DNA of 64,000 nucleotides, from NCBI GenBank assembly GCA_964510205.1, contig CAZEBW010000005.1:1-64000 (forward strand), given 5' to 3'. Positions 9,105 through 17,621 of the stretch are shown piece by piece; within the stretch, counting starts at the first letter, position 1, and each line of letters begins with the position of its first letter. Under the pieces are notes generated by a model, which saw only the letters and a program-made list of their open reading frames with translations, searched no databases and was not told where the DNA came from. The stretch is from CAZEBW01 sp964510205. GTDB taxonomy: Bacteria; Chloroflexota; Anaerolineae; VGOG01. The position numbers and the translations under genes are program-made.

Positions 9105-11135
9105 ATGTTTGATTTCGGACGTGAAGTCTGCAGCTATTTGCCCATTGCCGAGCGGCGCGAGTGGCTGGTGACCAACGGCATCGGCGGCTATGCATCGGGC
9201 GCCATCGCGGGTCTCCCCACCCGCCGCTACCACGGCCTGCTCATCGCCGCCCTCAAACCGCCGCTGGGCCGCACCCTGCTGCTGACCAAGCTGGATGAGA
9301 CGGCTGCCTACGGCGGCGAAACCTACCCCTTGTTTGCTAACCGTTGGGCTGTCCCCACCTCAGACCTCGGCGATGAGCGGAGTAGAGAATGGGAGGGAGT
9401 GGAACCGGACGGCTTCTACCACCTGGAGCGCTTCCACCTGGAAGGCGCGACGCCCGTGTGGACCTTTGCCTGCGCCGATGCGTTGTTGGAGAAGCGAGTC
9501 TGGATGCAGCACGGCGTCAACACAACCTACATTCGCTACCACCTGCGCCGGGCCACCGCCCCACTGGACCTGCGCATCAAGGCCATCGTCAACTATCGGG
9601 ATCATCACGGCAATACCTATGCCGCCGACTGGCAGATGCGCGTTGCAGCGGCGCCGCAGGGCCTGCAGGTGACGGCCTTCGACGGGGCAGTTCCCTTCTA
9701 TCTCTTAAGCGACCAGGCTGAGGCGATGCCACAGCACGAATGGTACCAGGAGTATTTTCTGAGTGTAGAGAAATACCGCGGATTGGACGCCCTGGACGAC
9801 AACCTGTACGCCGGTCTTTTGGAAGCCACCTTGCAGCCGGGCGAGTCGCTCACGCTGGTTGCCAGCACCGAGGCGACGCCGAACCTGGACGGGGCGTCGG
9901 CCTACGCTGAACGGCGGGAGTACGAACAGCAGTTGCTCATCGCCGCAGATGTTACCCCCGATCATCCGGCGATTGAGCGCCTGGTTCTAGCCGCCGATCA
10001 ATTCATTGTCCACCGTCCCTTGTCGGACGGGACCAACGGTCGCTCAGTTATCGCCGGCTATCCCTGGTTTGGCGACTGGGGCCGCGACGCCATGATCAGT
10101 CTGCCCGGCCTGACGTTGGCCACGGGGCGGTACGACGTTGCCGCGCGCATCCTGCGCACCTTCGCCCGCTTTGTGGACCACGGGATGTTGCCCAACAACT
10201 TCCCCGAGGTTGGCGAGCAGCCCGAATACAACACCGCCGATGCCACCCTGTGGTACTTCGAGGCGGTCCGTGCCTACCATGCAGCGACGGACGATGACGA
10301 GCTGCTGCGTGATCTTTTCCCGGTGTTGCAGGACATCATTGAGTGGCACGAGCGCGGCACGCGCTACCATATCCACGTGGACTCGGACGACGGCCTGCTT
10401 TACGCCGGCCAGCCTGGCGTGCAGCTCACCTGGATGGATGCCAAGGTAGACGACTGGGTGGTGACGCCGCGCATTGGCAAGCCGGTGGAGATCAATGCCC
10501 TGTGGTACAACGCCCTGTGCATCATGGCTAACTTCGCCCGCCATCTGGGAGACCAGACAGGTTTGCCAAACCTGTCTGGTCTGGCAGAGCGGGCGCGGGC
10601 CGGATTCGCTCGCTTCTGGAACGAAACGGCGGGCTATTGCTACGACGTGCTGGACGGCCCAGAGGGGGATGACCTATCTCTGCGACCCAATCAACTGTTC
10701 GCCGTCTCCCTGCCCCACAGTCCGCTGACGGAGCAGCAGCAGCGCGCTGTGGTGGACGCCTGCGCCCGCCACCTGCTCACCTCCCACGGGCTGCGCAGTT
10801 TGGCGCCCGACGCCCCGGCGTATGTTGGTCATTATGGCGGCGACCAGCGTGAGCGCGACGGCGCCTATCACCAGGGCACTGTCTGGGGCTGGCTGATCGG
10901 TCCCTTCGTCAGCGCCCACCTGCGGGTCTACGGCGACCGCGAGCTGGCGCGATCCTTCTTGAAACCGCTGCTCCACCACCTGACCGACCACGGCGTGGGC
11001 AGCATCAGCGAGATCTTCGATGGCGACCCGCCCTTCACCCCGCGCGGCTGCATCGCCCAGGCCTGGAGCGTGGCGGAGGTGTTGCGGGCCTGGCAGGCGA
11101 CGATGGATGACATCACTGAAGGGCAGGCAAAGTGA
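9105..11135 (+). CDS. amylo-alpha-1,6-glucosidase (archaeal-type glycogen debranching enzyme)
   Basis: 676 residues. The N-terminal GDE_N domain (EWLVTNGIGGYASGAIAGLPTRRYHGLLIA) occupies about residues 1-270; the C-terminal alpha/alpha barrel begins near 290 with VIAGYPWFGDWGRDAMISLPG, followed by LPNNFP, YNTADATLWYF and LTWMDAK, motifs of the GH133 family. It hydrolyses alpha-1,6 branches of glycogen or starch. A perfect 31-base palindrome at 10551-10581 adds DQTGLPNLSGL within the barrel region. The gene starts a tightly overlapping operon with rpiA, zwf and a HAD phosphatase. Confidence 0.9.
   Translation: MFDFGREVCSYLPIAERREWLVTNGIGGYASGAIAGLPTRRYHGLLIAALKPPLGRTLLLTKLDETAAYGGETYPLFANRWAVPTSDLGDERSREWEGVEPDGFYHLERFHLEGATPVWTFACADALLEKRVWMQHGVNTTYIRYHLRRATAPLDLRIKAIVNYRDHHGNTYAADWQMRVAAAPQGLQVTAFDGAVPFYLLSDQAEAMPQHEWYQEYFLSVEKYRGLDALDDNLYAGLLEATLQPGESLTLVASTEATPNLDGASAYAERREYEQQLLIAADVTPDHPAIERLVLAADQFIVHRPLSDGTNGRSVIAGYPWFGDWGRDAMISLPGLTLATGRYDVAARILRTFARFVDHGMLPNNFPEVGEQPEYNTADATLWYFEAVRAYHAATDDDELLRDLFPVLQDIIEWHERGTRYHIHVDSDDGLLYAGQPGVQLTWMDAKVDDWVVTPRIGKPVEINALWYNALCIMANFARHLGDQTGLPNLSGLAERARAGFARFWNETAGYCYDVLDGPEGDDLSLRPNQLFAVSLPHSPLTEQQQRAVVDACARHLLTSHGLRSLAPDAPAYVGHYGGDQRERDGAYHQGTVWGWLIGPFVSAHLRVYGDRELARSFLKPLLHHLTDHGVGSISEIFDGDPPFTPRGCIAQAWSVAEVLRAWQATMDDITEGQAK
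10551..10581. repeat. perfect palindrome within the debranching enzyme gene
   Basis: Arms gaccagacaggtttg (10551-10565) and caaacctgtctggtc (10567-10581) are exact inverses around a single C. It is read in frame as DQTGLPNLSGL between the conserved ARHLGD and LAERARAG segments, and looks like a repeat unit accepted into the coding sequence. Confidence 0.8.
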
Positions 11136-11848
11136 GCAACGTGGACATCACCCAGTTCAAGCGACAAGCTGGCCGGTACGCCGTGGATTTCGTGAAGTCG
11201 GGGATGGTGGTCGGCCTGGGCCACGGCAGCACGGCCATCTTCGCTGTGCGCCGCATCGCTGACTTGCTGCACGGGGGACGATTGCGGGACCTCCTGGGTG
11301 TGGCCTGCTCGCTCCAGGTCGAAGAAGAGGCGCGGCGACTGGGCATCCCGCTGACGACCCTCGACGAGCATCCCGTCGTTGATCTGACCATTGACGGCGC
11401 GGACGAGGTGGATCCCAACCTGAACCTGATCAAGGGCGGCGGGGGCGCGCTCCTGCGGGAGAAGATCGTGGCCCAGGCCAGCCGCCGTGAGATCATCGTG
11501 GTGGATGAGACCAAGCTCTCGCCCGCGCTGGGCGCCCACTGGCCTGTGCCGGTGGAGGTGACGCCCTTTGGCTGGCGCTCGCAGGCCGCCTATCTGGAGT
11601 CGCTGGGGGCGGAGCCGATCCTGCGCCTGGACAGCAAAGGCTCTCCCTTTCAGACTGACCAGGGCAACCTGATCTTGGACTGCTGTTTCGGTCCCATCGC
11701 GGATGCGGTGCAACTGGCAGCCCAGATGAGTCAACGGGCTGGTATCTTGGAACACGGCTTGTTCCTGGAATTGGCCACGGACGTGATCGTGGCCAGCGAG
11801 CAAGGGGTCCGTCATCTCAGAAAGAACCAGAAGGAGAGTGCCCCGTGA
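11132..11848 (+). CDS. rpiA: ribose-5-phosphate isomerase A
   Basis: 238 residues. GLGHGSTAIFAVRRIADLL near residue 29 (phosphate loop), TIDGADEVDPNLNLIKGGGGALLREKIVAQAS and VVDETKLSPALGAHWPVPVEV are the RpiA signatures; the Asp of DGADE and the Lys of LIKGGG are the catalytic-site residues of the family. It interconverts ribose-5-phosphate and ribulose-5-phosphate. The GTG start overlaps the debranching enzyme stop (GTGA), so the two are translationally coupled, and its own stop overlaps the zwf start. Confidence 0.95.
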   Translation: MSNVDITQFKRQAGRYAVDFVKSGMVVGLGHGSTAIFAVRRIADLLHGGRLRDLLGVACSLQVEEEARRLGIPLTTLDEHPVVDLTIDGADEVDPNLNLIKGGGGALLREKIVAQASRREIIVVDETKLSPALGAHWPVPVEVTPFGWRSQAAYLESLGAEPILRLDSKGSPFQTDQGNLILDCCFGPIADAVQLAAQMSQRAGILEHGLFLELATDVIVASEQGVRHLRKNQKESAP

Positions 11849-13356
11849 ATCAAACAAAATCCAGCCCCCCTGCTGCGATCGTCATCTTCGGCGCGTCGGG
11901 CGACCTGACCCAGCGCAAGCTGGTCCCCGCGCTGCATACGCTGTCGTGCGGGGGACTGCTGTCCCCGGCCACCCGAATCGTTGGCGTGGCCCGCAGTCCT
12001 CTCTCCGACCAGGCCTTCCGCGACCGGCTCTACGAGGGTGTCAATGAATACGCGCGGGTTGAGTCCAAGCCAGGCATCTGCGAGCTTTGGGGTCGCTTCG
12101 CGGAACGCTACTCTTACCTGGCGGGAAGCTATGACGACCCAGAGACCTATCGGCGCCTGGCGCAGCGCCTGGAGCGATTTGACACAGAGGCCGGCACGCA
12201 GGGCAATCGCCTTTTCTACTTGGCCACCCCTCCCGCGCTGTTCCCGGTGATCAGCGACCAGTTGGGCCGGGCGGGGTTGAATCGCAGTTCGGGCGGCGTC
12301 CTGAGCTTGTCGAAGGGGTGGACGCGCATCGTTATCGAGAAGCCCTACGGGCGCGACTTGCCCAGCGCGCAGCGGCTTAGCCAACAGGTGCACGCCGTGT
12401 TCGACGAAGGCCAGGTCTATCGCATTGACCACTATCTGGGCAAGGACACGGTGCAGAATATCCTGACCTTCCGCTTTGCCAACGCCATCTTCGAGCCAGT
12501 GTGGAACCGCAACTACGTGGACAACGTGCAGATCACCGTGGCCGAGAGCGTGGACGTGGGCCGCCGCGCTGGCTACTACGATCAGGCGGGTGTGCTGCGC
12601 GACATGTTCCAGAATCACCTACTGCAGTTGCTGTCCCTGATCGCCATGGAGCCGCCAGCGGCCTTCAACGCCAAGGCCATGCGTGACGAGAAGGTCAAGG
12701 TGTTGACCGCCGTGCGCCCCATCGTCTTGGGTGACACCGTGCGCGCTCAGTACCAGGGCTATCGGCAGACGCCCGGCGTCGCGGCTGATTCGCAGACGCC
12801 CACCTACGCTGCGCTCAAGCTGTACGTGGACAACTGGCGTTGGCAGGGTGTGCCCTTCTACCTGCGCTCTGGCAAGGCGCTGACCGAGAAGGTCACCGAC
12901 GTCGTCATCGAGTTCAAGCGCCCACCGCACGTGATGTTTGATCTGCTGACCGATCAGGAGTTCGCGCCCAACATCCTCTCCCTGGGCATTCAGCCCGACG
13001 AGGGCATCCACTTCAAGTTCCAGGCCAAGGTGCCCGGAACGACCCAGGACATGCGCCTGGTGGACATGGCCTTCCACTACCGCCCGTTCTTTGGCATAGA
13101 GAGGCTGCCCGATGCCTACGAGCGGCTGTTGCTGAATGCGTTGCAAGGCGATGCCGCGCTATTTGCTCGCAGCGACGAGATCGAGCGGGCCTGGAGCCTG
13201 ATGGATCCCGTCATCGAGGGCTGGCAGGACTCGCCGCATGCTCCTCCCTTGGGGGTCTACGAACCGGGCAGTTGGGGGCCCGCCGAGGCCGATGAGCTTG
13301 TGGCCCGAGACGGCCGTCCGTGGCGTCAGGTCTGCACCTGGTCCGGGGACGCGTGA
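11845..13356 (+). CDS. zwf: glucose-6-phosphate 1-dehydrogenase
   Basis: 503 residues. N-terminal Rossmann motif IFGASGDLTQRKLVPAL, EKPYGRD, and the active-site RIDHYLGKDTVQNIL are present, with the YLRSGKALTEK segment of the C-terminal domain. It oxidises glucose-6-phosphate to 6-phosphogluconolactone with reduction of NADP+. Between GRAGLN and RIVIEKPYGRD the protein carries SSGGVLSLSKGW, encoded by a dispersed repeat word (12298-12317); the frame is kept. GTG start at 11845 overlaps the rpiA stop. Confidence 0.95.
   Translation: MNQTKSSPPAAIVIFGASGDLTQRKLVPALHTLSCGGLLSPATRIVGVARSPLSDQAFRDRLYEGVNEYARVESKPGICELWGRFAERYSYLAGSYDDPETYRRLAQRLERFDTEAGTQGNRLFYLATPPALFPVISDQLGRAGLNRSSGGVLSLSKGWTRIVIEKPYGRDLPSAQRLSQQVHAVFDEGQVYRIDHYLGKDTVQNILTFRFANAIFEPVWNRNYVDNVQITVAESVDVGRRAGYYDQAGVLRDMFQNHLLQLLSLIAMEPPAAFNAKAMRDEKVKVLTAVRPIVLGDTVRAQYQGYRQTPGVAADSQTPTYAALKLYVDNWRWQGVPFYLRSGKALTEKVTDVVIEFKRPPHVMFDLLTDQEFAPNILSLGIQPDEGIHFKFQAKVPGTTQDMRLVDMAFHYRPFFGIERLPDAYERLLLNALQGDAALFARSDEIERAWSLMDPVIEGWQDSPHAPPLGVYEPGSWGPAEADELVARDGRPWRQVCTWSGDA
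12298..12317 (+). repeat. gtcctgagcttgtcgaaggg repeat inside zwf
   Basis: The 20-base word is identical at 57140-57159 (intergenic, before mutL), and a variant with AAA in the middle lies at 43659-43679. In zwf it is read as VLSLSKG. It is a small dispersed repeat with a self-complementary core. Confidence 0.8.
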
Positions 13357-13366
13357 AGGAGCCTCT

Positions 13367-13984
13367 ATGATCAAAGCCATCATCTTTGACTTCGGACGGG
13401 TCATCTCGGCCCAGAAGCCCGCCTCCCTTTTTCGGGGCTACGAGGAGGAGTTGGGATTGGCGCCCGGCGTGCTCAACCGCGTCATGTTCGGCAGCGAAGT
13501 CTGGCAGGAGACGCTGGTCGGGCGTAAGACAGCCGATGACTACTGGCAAGAAATCGGCCCCGCGTTGGGCCTGCACACCCCCGACGAGATGGATGCCTTC
13601 CGCCGCCGTTACCGTGCCGACGAAGCGATCAATGCCGACGTGCTCAATCTGATCCGCCGCCTGCGCGGACGCTACAAACTGGCGGTTCTCTCCAACTCAC
13701 CGCTGGGCCTGGCTCAATGGCTGGCCGAGTGGGGCATCCTTGACCTGTTCGACATCGTCGTCTGCTCCGGGGACGAAGGCGTGGTCAAGCCCGATCCGGC
13801 CATCTTTGAGCTGGCGCTGGAGCGACTGGGCGTTGCGCCGCAAGAGGCGGTCTTCATTGATGACTATGCCGGGCACGTTGAGGCCGCCCGCTCGCTGGGC
13901 CTGCACGCGATTCACTTCACCACGGCTCAGGCGTTGGGGAGAGAGCTGGGCGATTTGCTCGTCATCGGTGACCATCAGGAATAG
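13367..13984 (+). CDS. HAD-superfamily hydrolase (IA variant)
   Basis: 205 residues. Motif I IIFDFGRVIS has the first Asp (nucleophile) but Gly where many HAD phosphatases have the second Asp (DxD replaced by DFG, as in the YihX-like group). Motif II is LSNSP, motif III the Lys in VVKPDPAIFE, motif IV IDDYAGHVEAA. YihX-type enzymes dephosphorylate sugar phosphates such as alpha-glucose-1-phosphate, which would fit this sugar operon, but the substrate is not proven. ATG 13367 has aagga at 13356-13360, 10 bases behind the zwf stop. Confidence 0.85.
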   Translation: MIKAIIFDFGRVISAQKPASLFRGYEEELGLAPGVLNRVMFGSEVWQETLVGRKTADDYWQEIGPALGLHTPDEMDAFRRRYRADEAINADVLNLIRRLRGRYKLAVLSNSPLGLAQWLAEWGILDLFDIVVCSGDEGVVKPDPAIFELALERLGVAPQEAVFIDDYAGHVEAARSLGLHAIHFTTAQALGRELGDLLVIGDHQE

Positions 13985-14000
13985 ACAGGCCCGTGCGAGG

Positions 14001-14066
14001 GTGTCCGGTATCTTTGCTGCTGGTGATGTGCGGGCCGGCAGCACCAAGCAAGTTGCCTCGGCTGAG
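14001..14066 (+). pseudogene. thioredoxin reductase, C-terminal remnant
   Basis: About 22 residues reading VSGIFAAGDVRAGSTKQVASA match the conserved FAD-binding C-terminal motif of thioredoxin-reductase-like proteins, after which similarity is lost. It is only a scrap, 17 bases after the HAD gene stop, at the edge of the minus-strand TIR operon. The rest of 13985-14170 shows nothing recognisable. Confidence 0.7.
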
Positions 14067-14170
14067 AGGGGAAAGGATGGAGCGTGGTTGAGCGCACGAA
14101 CGGGGAATGGTTGGCTGGGTTGGACTTTGGGAGGTTGGGCGTTGGGGAGGGAGGCGAGGGGTTGTGTTTT

Positions 14171-15121
14171 TCATGATCTGGGTTTGCTGTCGTTATTTCC
14201 CGCCTGGAGTTCCGTGACTGCTGCCCGAATACCCCGCGCAACATCTAAGAACGCTTCGTCCTGATTTGCCCAACTGGTCACAGGTTTGGCATCCGTGGGG
14301 AGGACTTGGAGCTTGCCGAACAGTGCACCCTTCCAGTCGACTGGACGCAGGATAACAGGGATTACGCGGGCTTCTCCAGCTTCGTGACGTTCCATCGCCC
14401 GCTTCACCTCAACATCCCAACAATAATCCGAATCTACAAAATCCGAACTGATAAGCAGTAAAATCACACGGGCTGTATTCAGGTGTGTGTCAATCTCACC
14501 CTCCCATTCCTTTCCTGCGCCGATCTTGCGGTCGTGCCAACTTGTGATCACGCCCTCCCGCTCCAGCATTCTGAGGTGCTTTTCTAGCTCATCCCGCAGG
14601 TCTTCGTCTTCACGAGCGTACGCGTAGAAGATCTCCGCCTTGCCTGCCTCGTCCTCGGCGGGCGTCAGTTGCTCGGCCGCCGCGCCACTGTCCTCGCTCG
14701 GCATTGGCCCTTGCAGTTCCTGGACTTCGAACCCCTCGTCGTGTAAGTAGGCAATGAACAGTTGAAAGAACTCTACTACTCCCTGCTCCGATAGCACTGG
14801 TTCAGGGTCTGATGACTTCAATGGATCAATGCGCAATCTAACCTTCTGCGCGCCCTCTGCTCCGGCCAAGAACCGAATCCGTGCCGATGGCGGAAGTTCG
14901 TACCAATCTGGTTCGTCACCTAGCACTACCCGCCTCCAGCCCACACCGTGAAGGGAATACTCTATTAGTACACGCTCATCTTTCGGCAGTTTTGCCCGCC
15001 GCACCCCAATGTCCTTATACTTCGGGTCCTGCCGATGCATTCCCCAGAACACGTCATAAAAATGGCTGGCAGTGATGCTAACATCGTCGCAGTTCTTTAT
15101 GATGCGAATCATTTCCACCAT
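14171..15121 (-). CDS. TIR domain protein
   Basis: 316 residues. Residues 162-302 form a bacterial TIR domain: AEIFYAYAREDEDLRDEL, then ITSWHDRKIGAGKEW, LLLISSDFVDSDYCWDVEVKRA with the presumed NADase Glu (E238), and VIPVILRPVDWK. The N-terminal 150 residues are an unknown region with no motif I recognise and could be an adaptor or sensor. Bacterial TIR proteins typically cleave NAD+ or signal in phage defence. It is the last gene of a three-gene minus-strand operon, 65 bases after the LRR gene. Confidence 0.85.
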   Translation of the reverse strand: MVEMIRIIKNCDDVSITASHFYDVFWGMHRQDPKYKDIGVRRAKLPKDERVLIEYSLHGVGWRRVVLGDEPDWYELPPSARIRFLAGAEGAQKVRLRIDPLKSSDPEPVLSEQGVVEFFQLFIAYLHDEGFEVQELQGPMPSEDSGAAAEQLTPAEDEAGKAEIFYAYAREDEDLRDELEKHLRMLEREGVITSWHDRKIGAGKEWEGEIDTHLNTARVILLLISSDFVDSDYCWDVEVKRAMERHEAGEARVIPVILRPVDWKGALFGKLQVLPTDAKPVTSWANQDEAFLDVARGIRAAVTELQAGNNDSKPRS

Positions 15122-15186
15122 AGTTCACTCCCCCGGACACAACCCCCAACTCGAAGATCAGTCAGCCTCGACAGGCCCACCGCTGT

Positions 15187-16626
15187 TTATTGACAGATGA
15201 CACCTCTGGTTTGCAAATCCTTGATCCCGTCCAGCCAGGTCTGAAAAGCATTGTCCCCCGGTGCACATAGTCCAGTGCCTCCGTAATAGAAAAACGACAG
15301 CTTGTCTAGTTTCATAAAGCTCTTTGGTAGTGGCCCGCTCAACTGCGAATTATTAGCTATGTGCAATTTCCAAAGGTTGGTCAGATTACCTAGTTCAGAA
15401 GGCACACTACCGCTGAGCCGATTGCTGTGCAAGTGGAGCTCTTGCAGATTGACCAACTTGCCCAACTGTGGGGGGATGTTGCCAGTCAATCTGTTACTGC
15501 TCAGGGTAAGATTCTGCAAGTGGATGAGGTTGCCCAGCTCAGGCGGTATGGTGCCGGTCAGGACATTGCCATATACTCTGAACGTCCGCAACTTTCTCAA
15601 CTGGCCCAGCTCTGGGGGTATATCACCTCTCAAGCGATTGCCCCATAGATCAAGGACTTGCAGCTCGGTAAGTCTATGTAACTCTGGTGGTATAGTACCT
15701 TCCAGTTTGTTACCACGCAGGTTGAGCTCTGTAACACGATGTGCCTGACATTTCACGCCGTGCCAGCTACATGGGGTGTTTGTGTTCAGCCAGCCGTCGT
15801 TGTTTTTCCAGTTAGCGCCATTCGTGCTATCATAGAGTACTACCAGGGCCTGGCATTCCGCCTGTGGTATCTCCATTACGGTGTCGCAGGAAGTTGGGAA
15901 CGTGGCAAATGTCGGAGTGGGTATGATCTCCGTAGTCGGTTGGGTTGGCCGTGATTGTATAGGTGTAGCGGTTGCGGCTGACCGCTTTTGGCTATTCCCC
16001 AAAGAAAGATATCGAGCGACGCTTCCAAGGCCGGGATCGTAGATAAGAACGAGGTTCTTTTCTCCCTGCCCCACCTCGAATGGCATTTCCCCCTCGATTG
16101 TAACGCCCCCGTAGAATTCTGCATTTAACTCTTTGCGCTCCATCATAACGAAAGATGGGTTGTAGACTATCCCTCTTTCACCTGTCACTCTGAAGTGGAA
16201 CTCGCTCACTGCTCTCGTATCTGAGGGAGGTGCCAGGTTTCTTACTCTTATCGTTACGATGATGTATTCCATGCCTTCACCAGGTTCAGGGTTGAACATA
16301 TTGGCTGCATAGATTCTGGGCCAAGCACCATGTTCTACCCTCAACACAGTCAACCGCAGCTTATTGTCGGCTACAACGGACTCTCCCATTGGGATGGGGT
16401 CATAACGGGTTAAGCCAGAGGGAGTGGGTGTCGGGGTAGGCTTCGGTGTTGGTGTAGGTGGCCTGGGTGTCGGTGTTGGCGGCAAAGGGGTAGGGGTCTT
16501 GGTTGGTGGCGGCAATTGCGGTGGAGGTTCAAGAAACATAATGTAGATTACCCACACTACTATCACAAGAGCCACCAACAAGGCAATGGCGGCAATGGTA
16601 TACATGACTTTATCTGCCGTAGTCAT
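15187..16626 (-). CDS. membrane-anchored plant-type leucine-rich-repeat protein
   Basis: 479 residues. One N-terminal transmembrane segment (about 8-31) is followed by a Pro/Thr-rich spacer (about 35-72, PTPTP repeats), a DUF4352-like beta domain (about 85-215, NKLRLTVLRVEHG, EYIIVTIRVRN), a second PT-rich linker, then an LRRNT_2-like cap (ALVVLYDSTNGANWKNNDGW, CSWHGVKC) and about seven LRRs with the plant consensus LxGxIPPELGxLxxL. Topology suggests an external LRR sensor. It sits between the TPR/zinc-ribbon and TIR genes. LRRs may bind protein or glycan ligands; the ligand is unknown. Confidence 0.85.
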   Translation of the reverse strand: MTTADKVMYTIAAIALLVALVIVVWVIYIMFLEPPPQLPPPTKTPTPLPPTPTPRPPTPTPKPTPTPTPSGLTRYDPIPMGESVVADNKLRLTVLRVEHGAWPRIYAANMFNPEPGEGMEYIIVTIRVRNLAPPSDTRAVSEFHFRVTGERGIVYNPSFVMMERKELNAEFYGGVTIEGEMPFEVGQGEKNLVLIYDPGLGSVARYLSLGNSQKRSAATATPIQSRPTQPTTEIIPTPTFATFPTSCDTVMEIPQAECQALVVLYDSTNGANWKNNDGWLNTNTPCSWHGVKCQAHRVTELNLRGNKLEGTIPPELHRLTELQVLDLWGNRLRGDIPPELGQLRKLRTFRVYGNVLTGTIPPELGNLIHLQNLTLSSNRLTGNIPPQLGKLVNLQELHLHSNRLSGSVPSELGNLTNLWKLHIANNSQLSGPLPKSFMKLDKLSFFYYGGTGLCAPGDNAFQTWLDGIKDLQTRGVICQ

Positions 16627-16695
16627 TGGAATCTACCCCTATTTGCTTGTCTCTCTTCAGCCTCCACCACAGCTTACTCTCATTGAGCTACAGAG

Positions 16696-17430
16696 TTAGG
16701 CCCTCCATTTAGCCCCACACTTCTTGCAGCGATAAGCGTCAGGCAGAAGTGGATAGACCAATAAGCTAAGAGGGAAGGTTAGTGCAAAAGCTAGCTGACC
16801 CTTGCAGCCTATATCTTTGTATTTCTTGGAATTCATGCTTCCACACTCAGGGCATTGTCCTAATTGCAGCGGTGCGCCTCCGCGGTGCCCCCGTTGCTCA
16901 GCCCATGCCTCTTTTTGCCAAGCCAGTTTCTGAGCCCGCTCCCTTGCCTGTTTCTTTCGCCACTTACCGAAATTGATCAAAACCCAACCAATAAAGCAGA
17001 TAGCCCCGATAGCCAATCCAGCAGAGAACAGGAATGCCACAATCCTGGAGTCACATATCCCAAGCAATATGACAATAACTACTATAGCTGCACCAATACC
17101 AATAAGCCACCGACGCTCCCTCTGGGCAACCTTGATCCTCTCCTTTTGGGTTTCAAGGTGTACCTCTTCCCCCTCCTGACCTATCCGCGTCTCTTCACTT
17201 GATAGCTGTGTTGGTTCTATTCTCGTCTTGGTCGGCTCAACAGCCATAGCCGCCTTACGGCTCAATATCTGATCCATCCGCGCCAGGGCATCTATGGCTT
17301 CTTGATTGGTTGCATCCAACTCAATCGCCTGCTCAAAGTACTCGCGTGCCTGGTCATACCAACCCTGTTCAAACGCCATCTGGCCGAATGCTATCAGTTT
17401 GCCGACATCGGTATCTGGATTGCTTGCCAT
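16696..17430 (-). CDS. TPR / two-TM / zinc-ribbon membrane protein
   Basis: 244 residues from the ATG at 17430, which has ggggga 8 bases upstream; a longer frame to 17532 would begin before the likely transcription start (about 17526). A TPR-like helical pair (FGQMAFEQGWYDQAREYFEQAIEL, about 14-50) is followed by a charged linker, two transmembrane helices (about 108-125 and 130-153), a basic segment, then CPECG (193-197), a hydrophobic segment and CKKCG (235-239), making a split zinc ribbon. First gene of the TPR-LRR-TIR operon. Function unknown. Confidence 0.75.
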   Translation of the reverse strand: MASNPDTDVGKLIAFGQMAFEQGWYDQAREYFEQAIELDATNQEAIDALARMDQILSRKAAMAVEPTKTRIEPTQLSSEETRIGQEGEEVHLETQKERIKVAQRERRWLIGIGAAIVVIVILLGICDSRIVAFLFSAGLAIGAICFIGWVLINFGKWRKKQARERAQKLAWQKEAWAEQRGHRGGAPLQLGQCPECGSMNSKKYKDIGCKGQLAFALTFPLSLLVYPLLPDAYRCKKCGAKWRA

Positions 17431-17532
17431 GTTAGGATCCCCCATGCGAACGCAAACCGTCTCTGACTTGCCCAGGAAGCGGCCTGGTGCTGTCACGTCC
17501 CCAAGCCTCTCTCCGGGGCCACCCGCAAGCAT

Positions 17533-17561
17533 AGTATATCACGTTTCAGCGCGTTTGGCAA
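17533..17561 (-). promoter_or_regulatory. promoter of the TPR-LRR-TIR operon
   Basis: On the minus strand: ttgcca (17561-17556), 17 bases, tatact (17538-17533). It is back to back with promoter module 3 for the plus-strand DUF438 gene (17622). The expected transcription start near 17526 leaves a leader of about 95 bases before the ATG at 17430. Confidence 0.75.
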
Positions 17562-17621
17562 TAGCAAAAAGGGCCACTAGCGCGGTTGATGCAGGTGGCT
17601 TCTTACAGACCAAGAGAAAGT

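Noticed and set aside
13740..14264. Long plus-strand frame covering the thioredoxin reductase scrap
   Set aside because: Its first half is antiframe of the HAD gene and its end is non-conserved; only the 22-residue motif is real homology.
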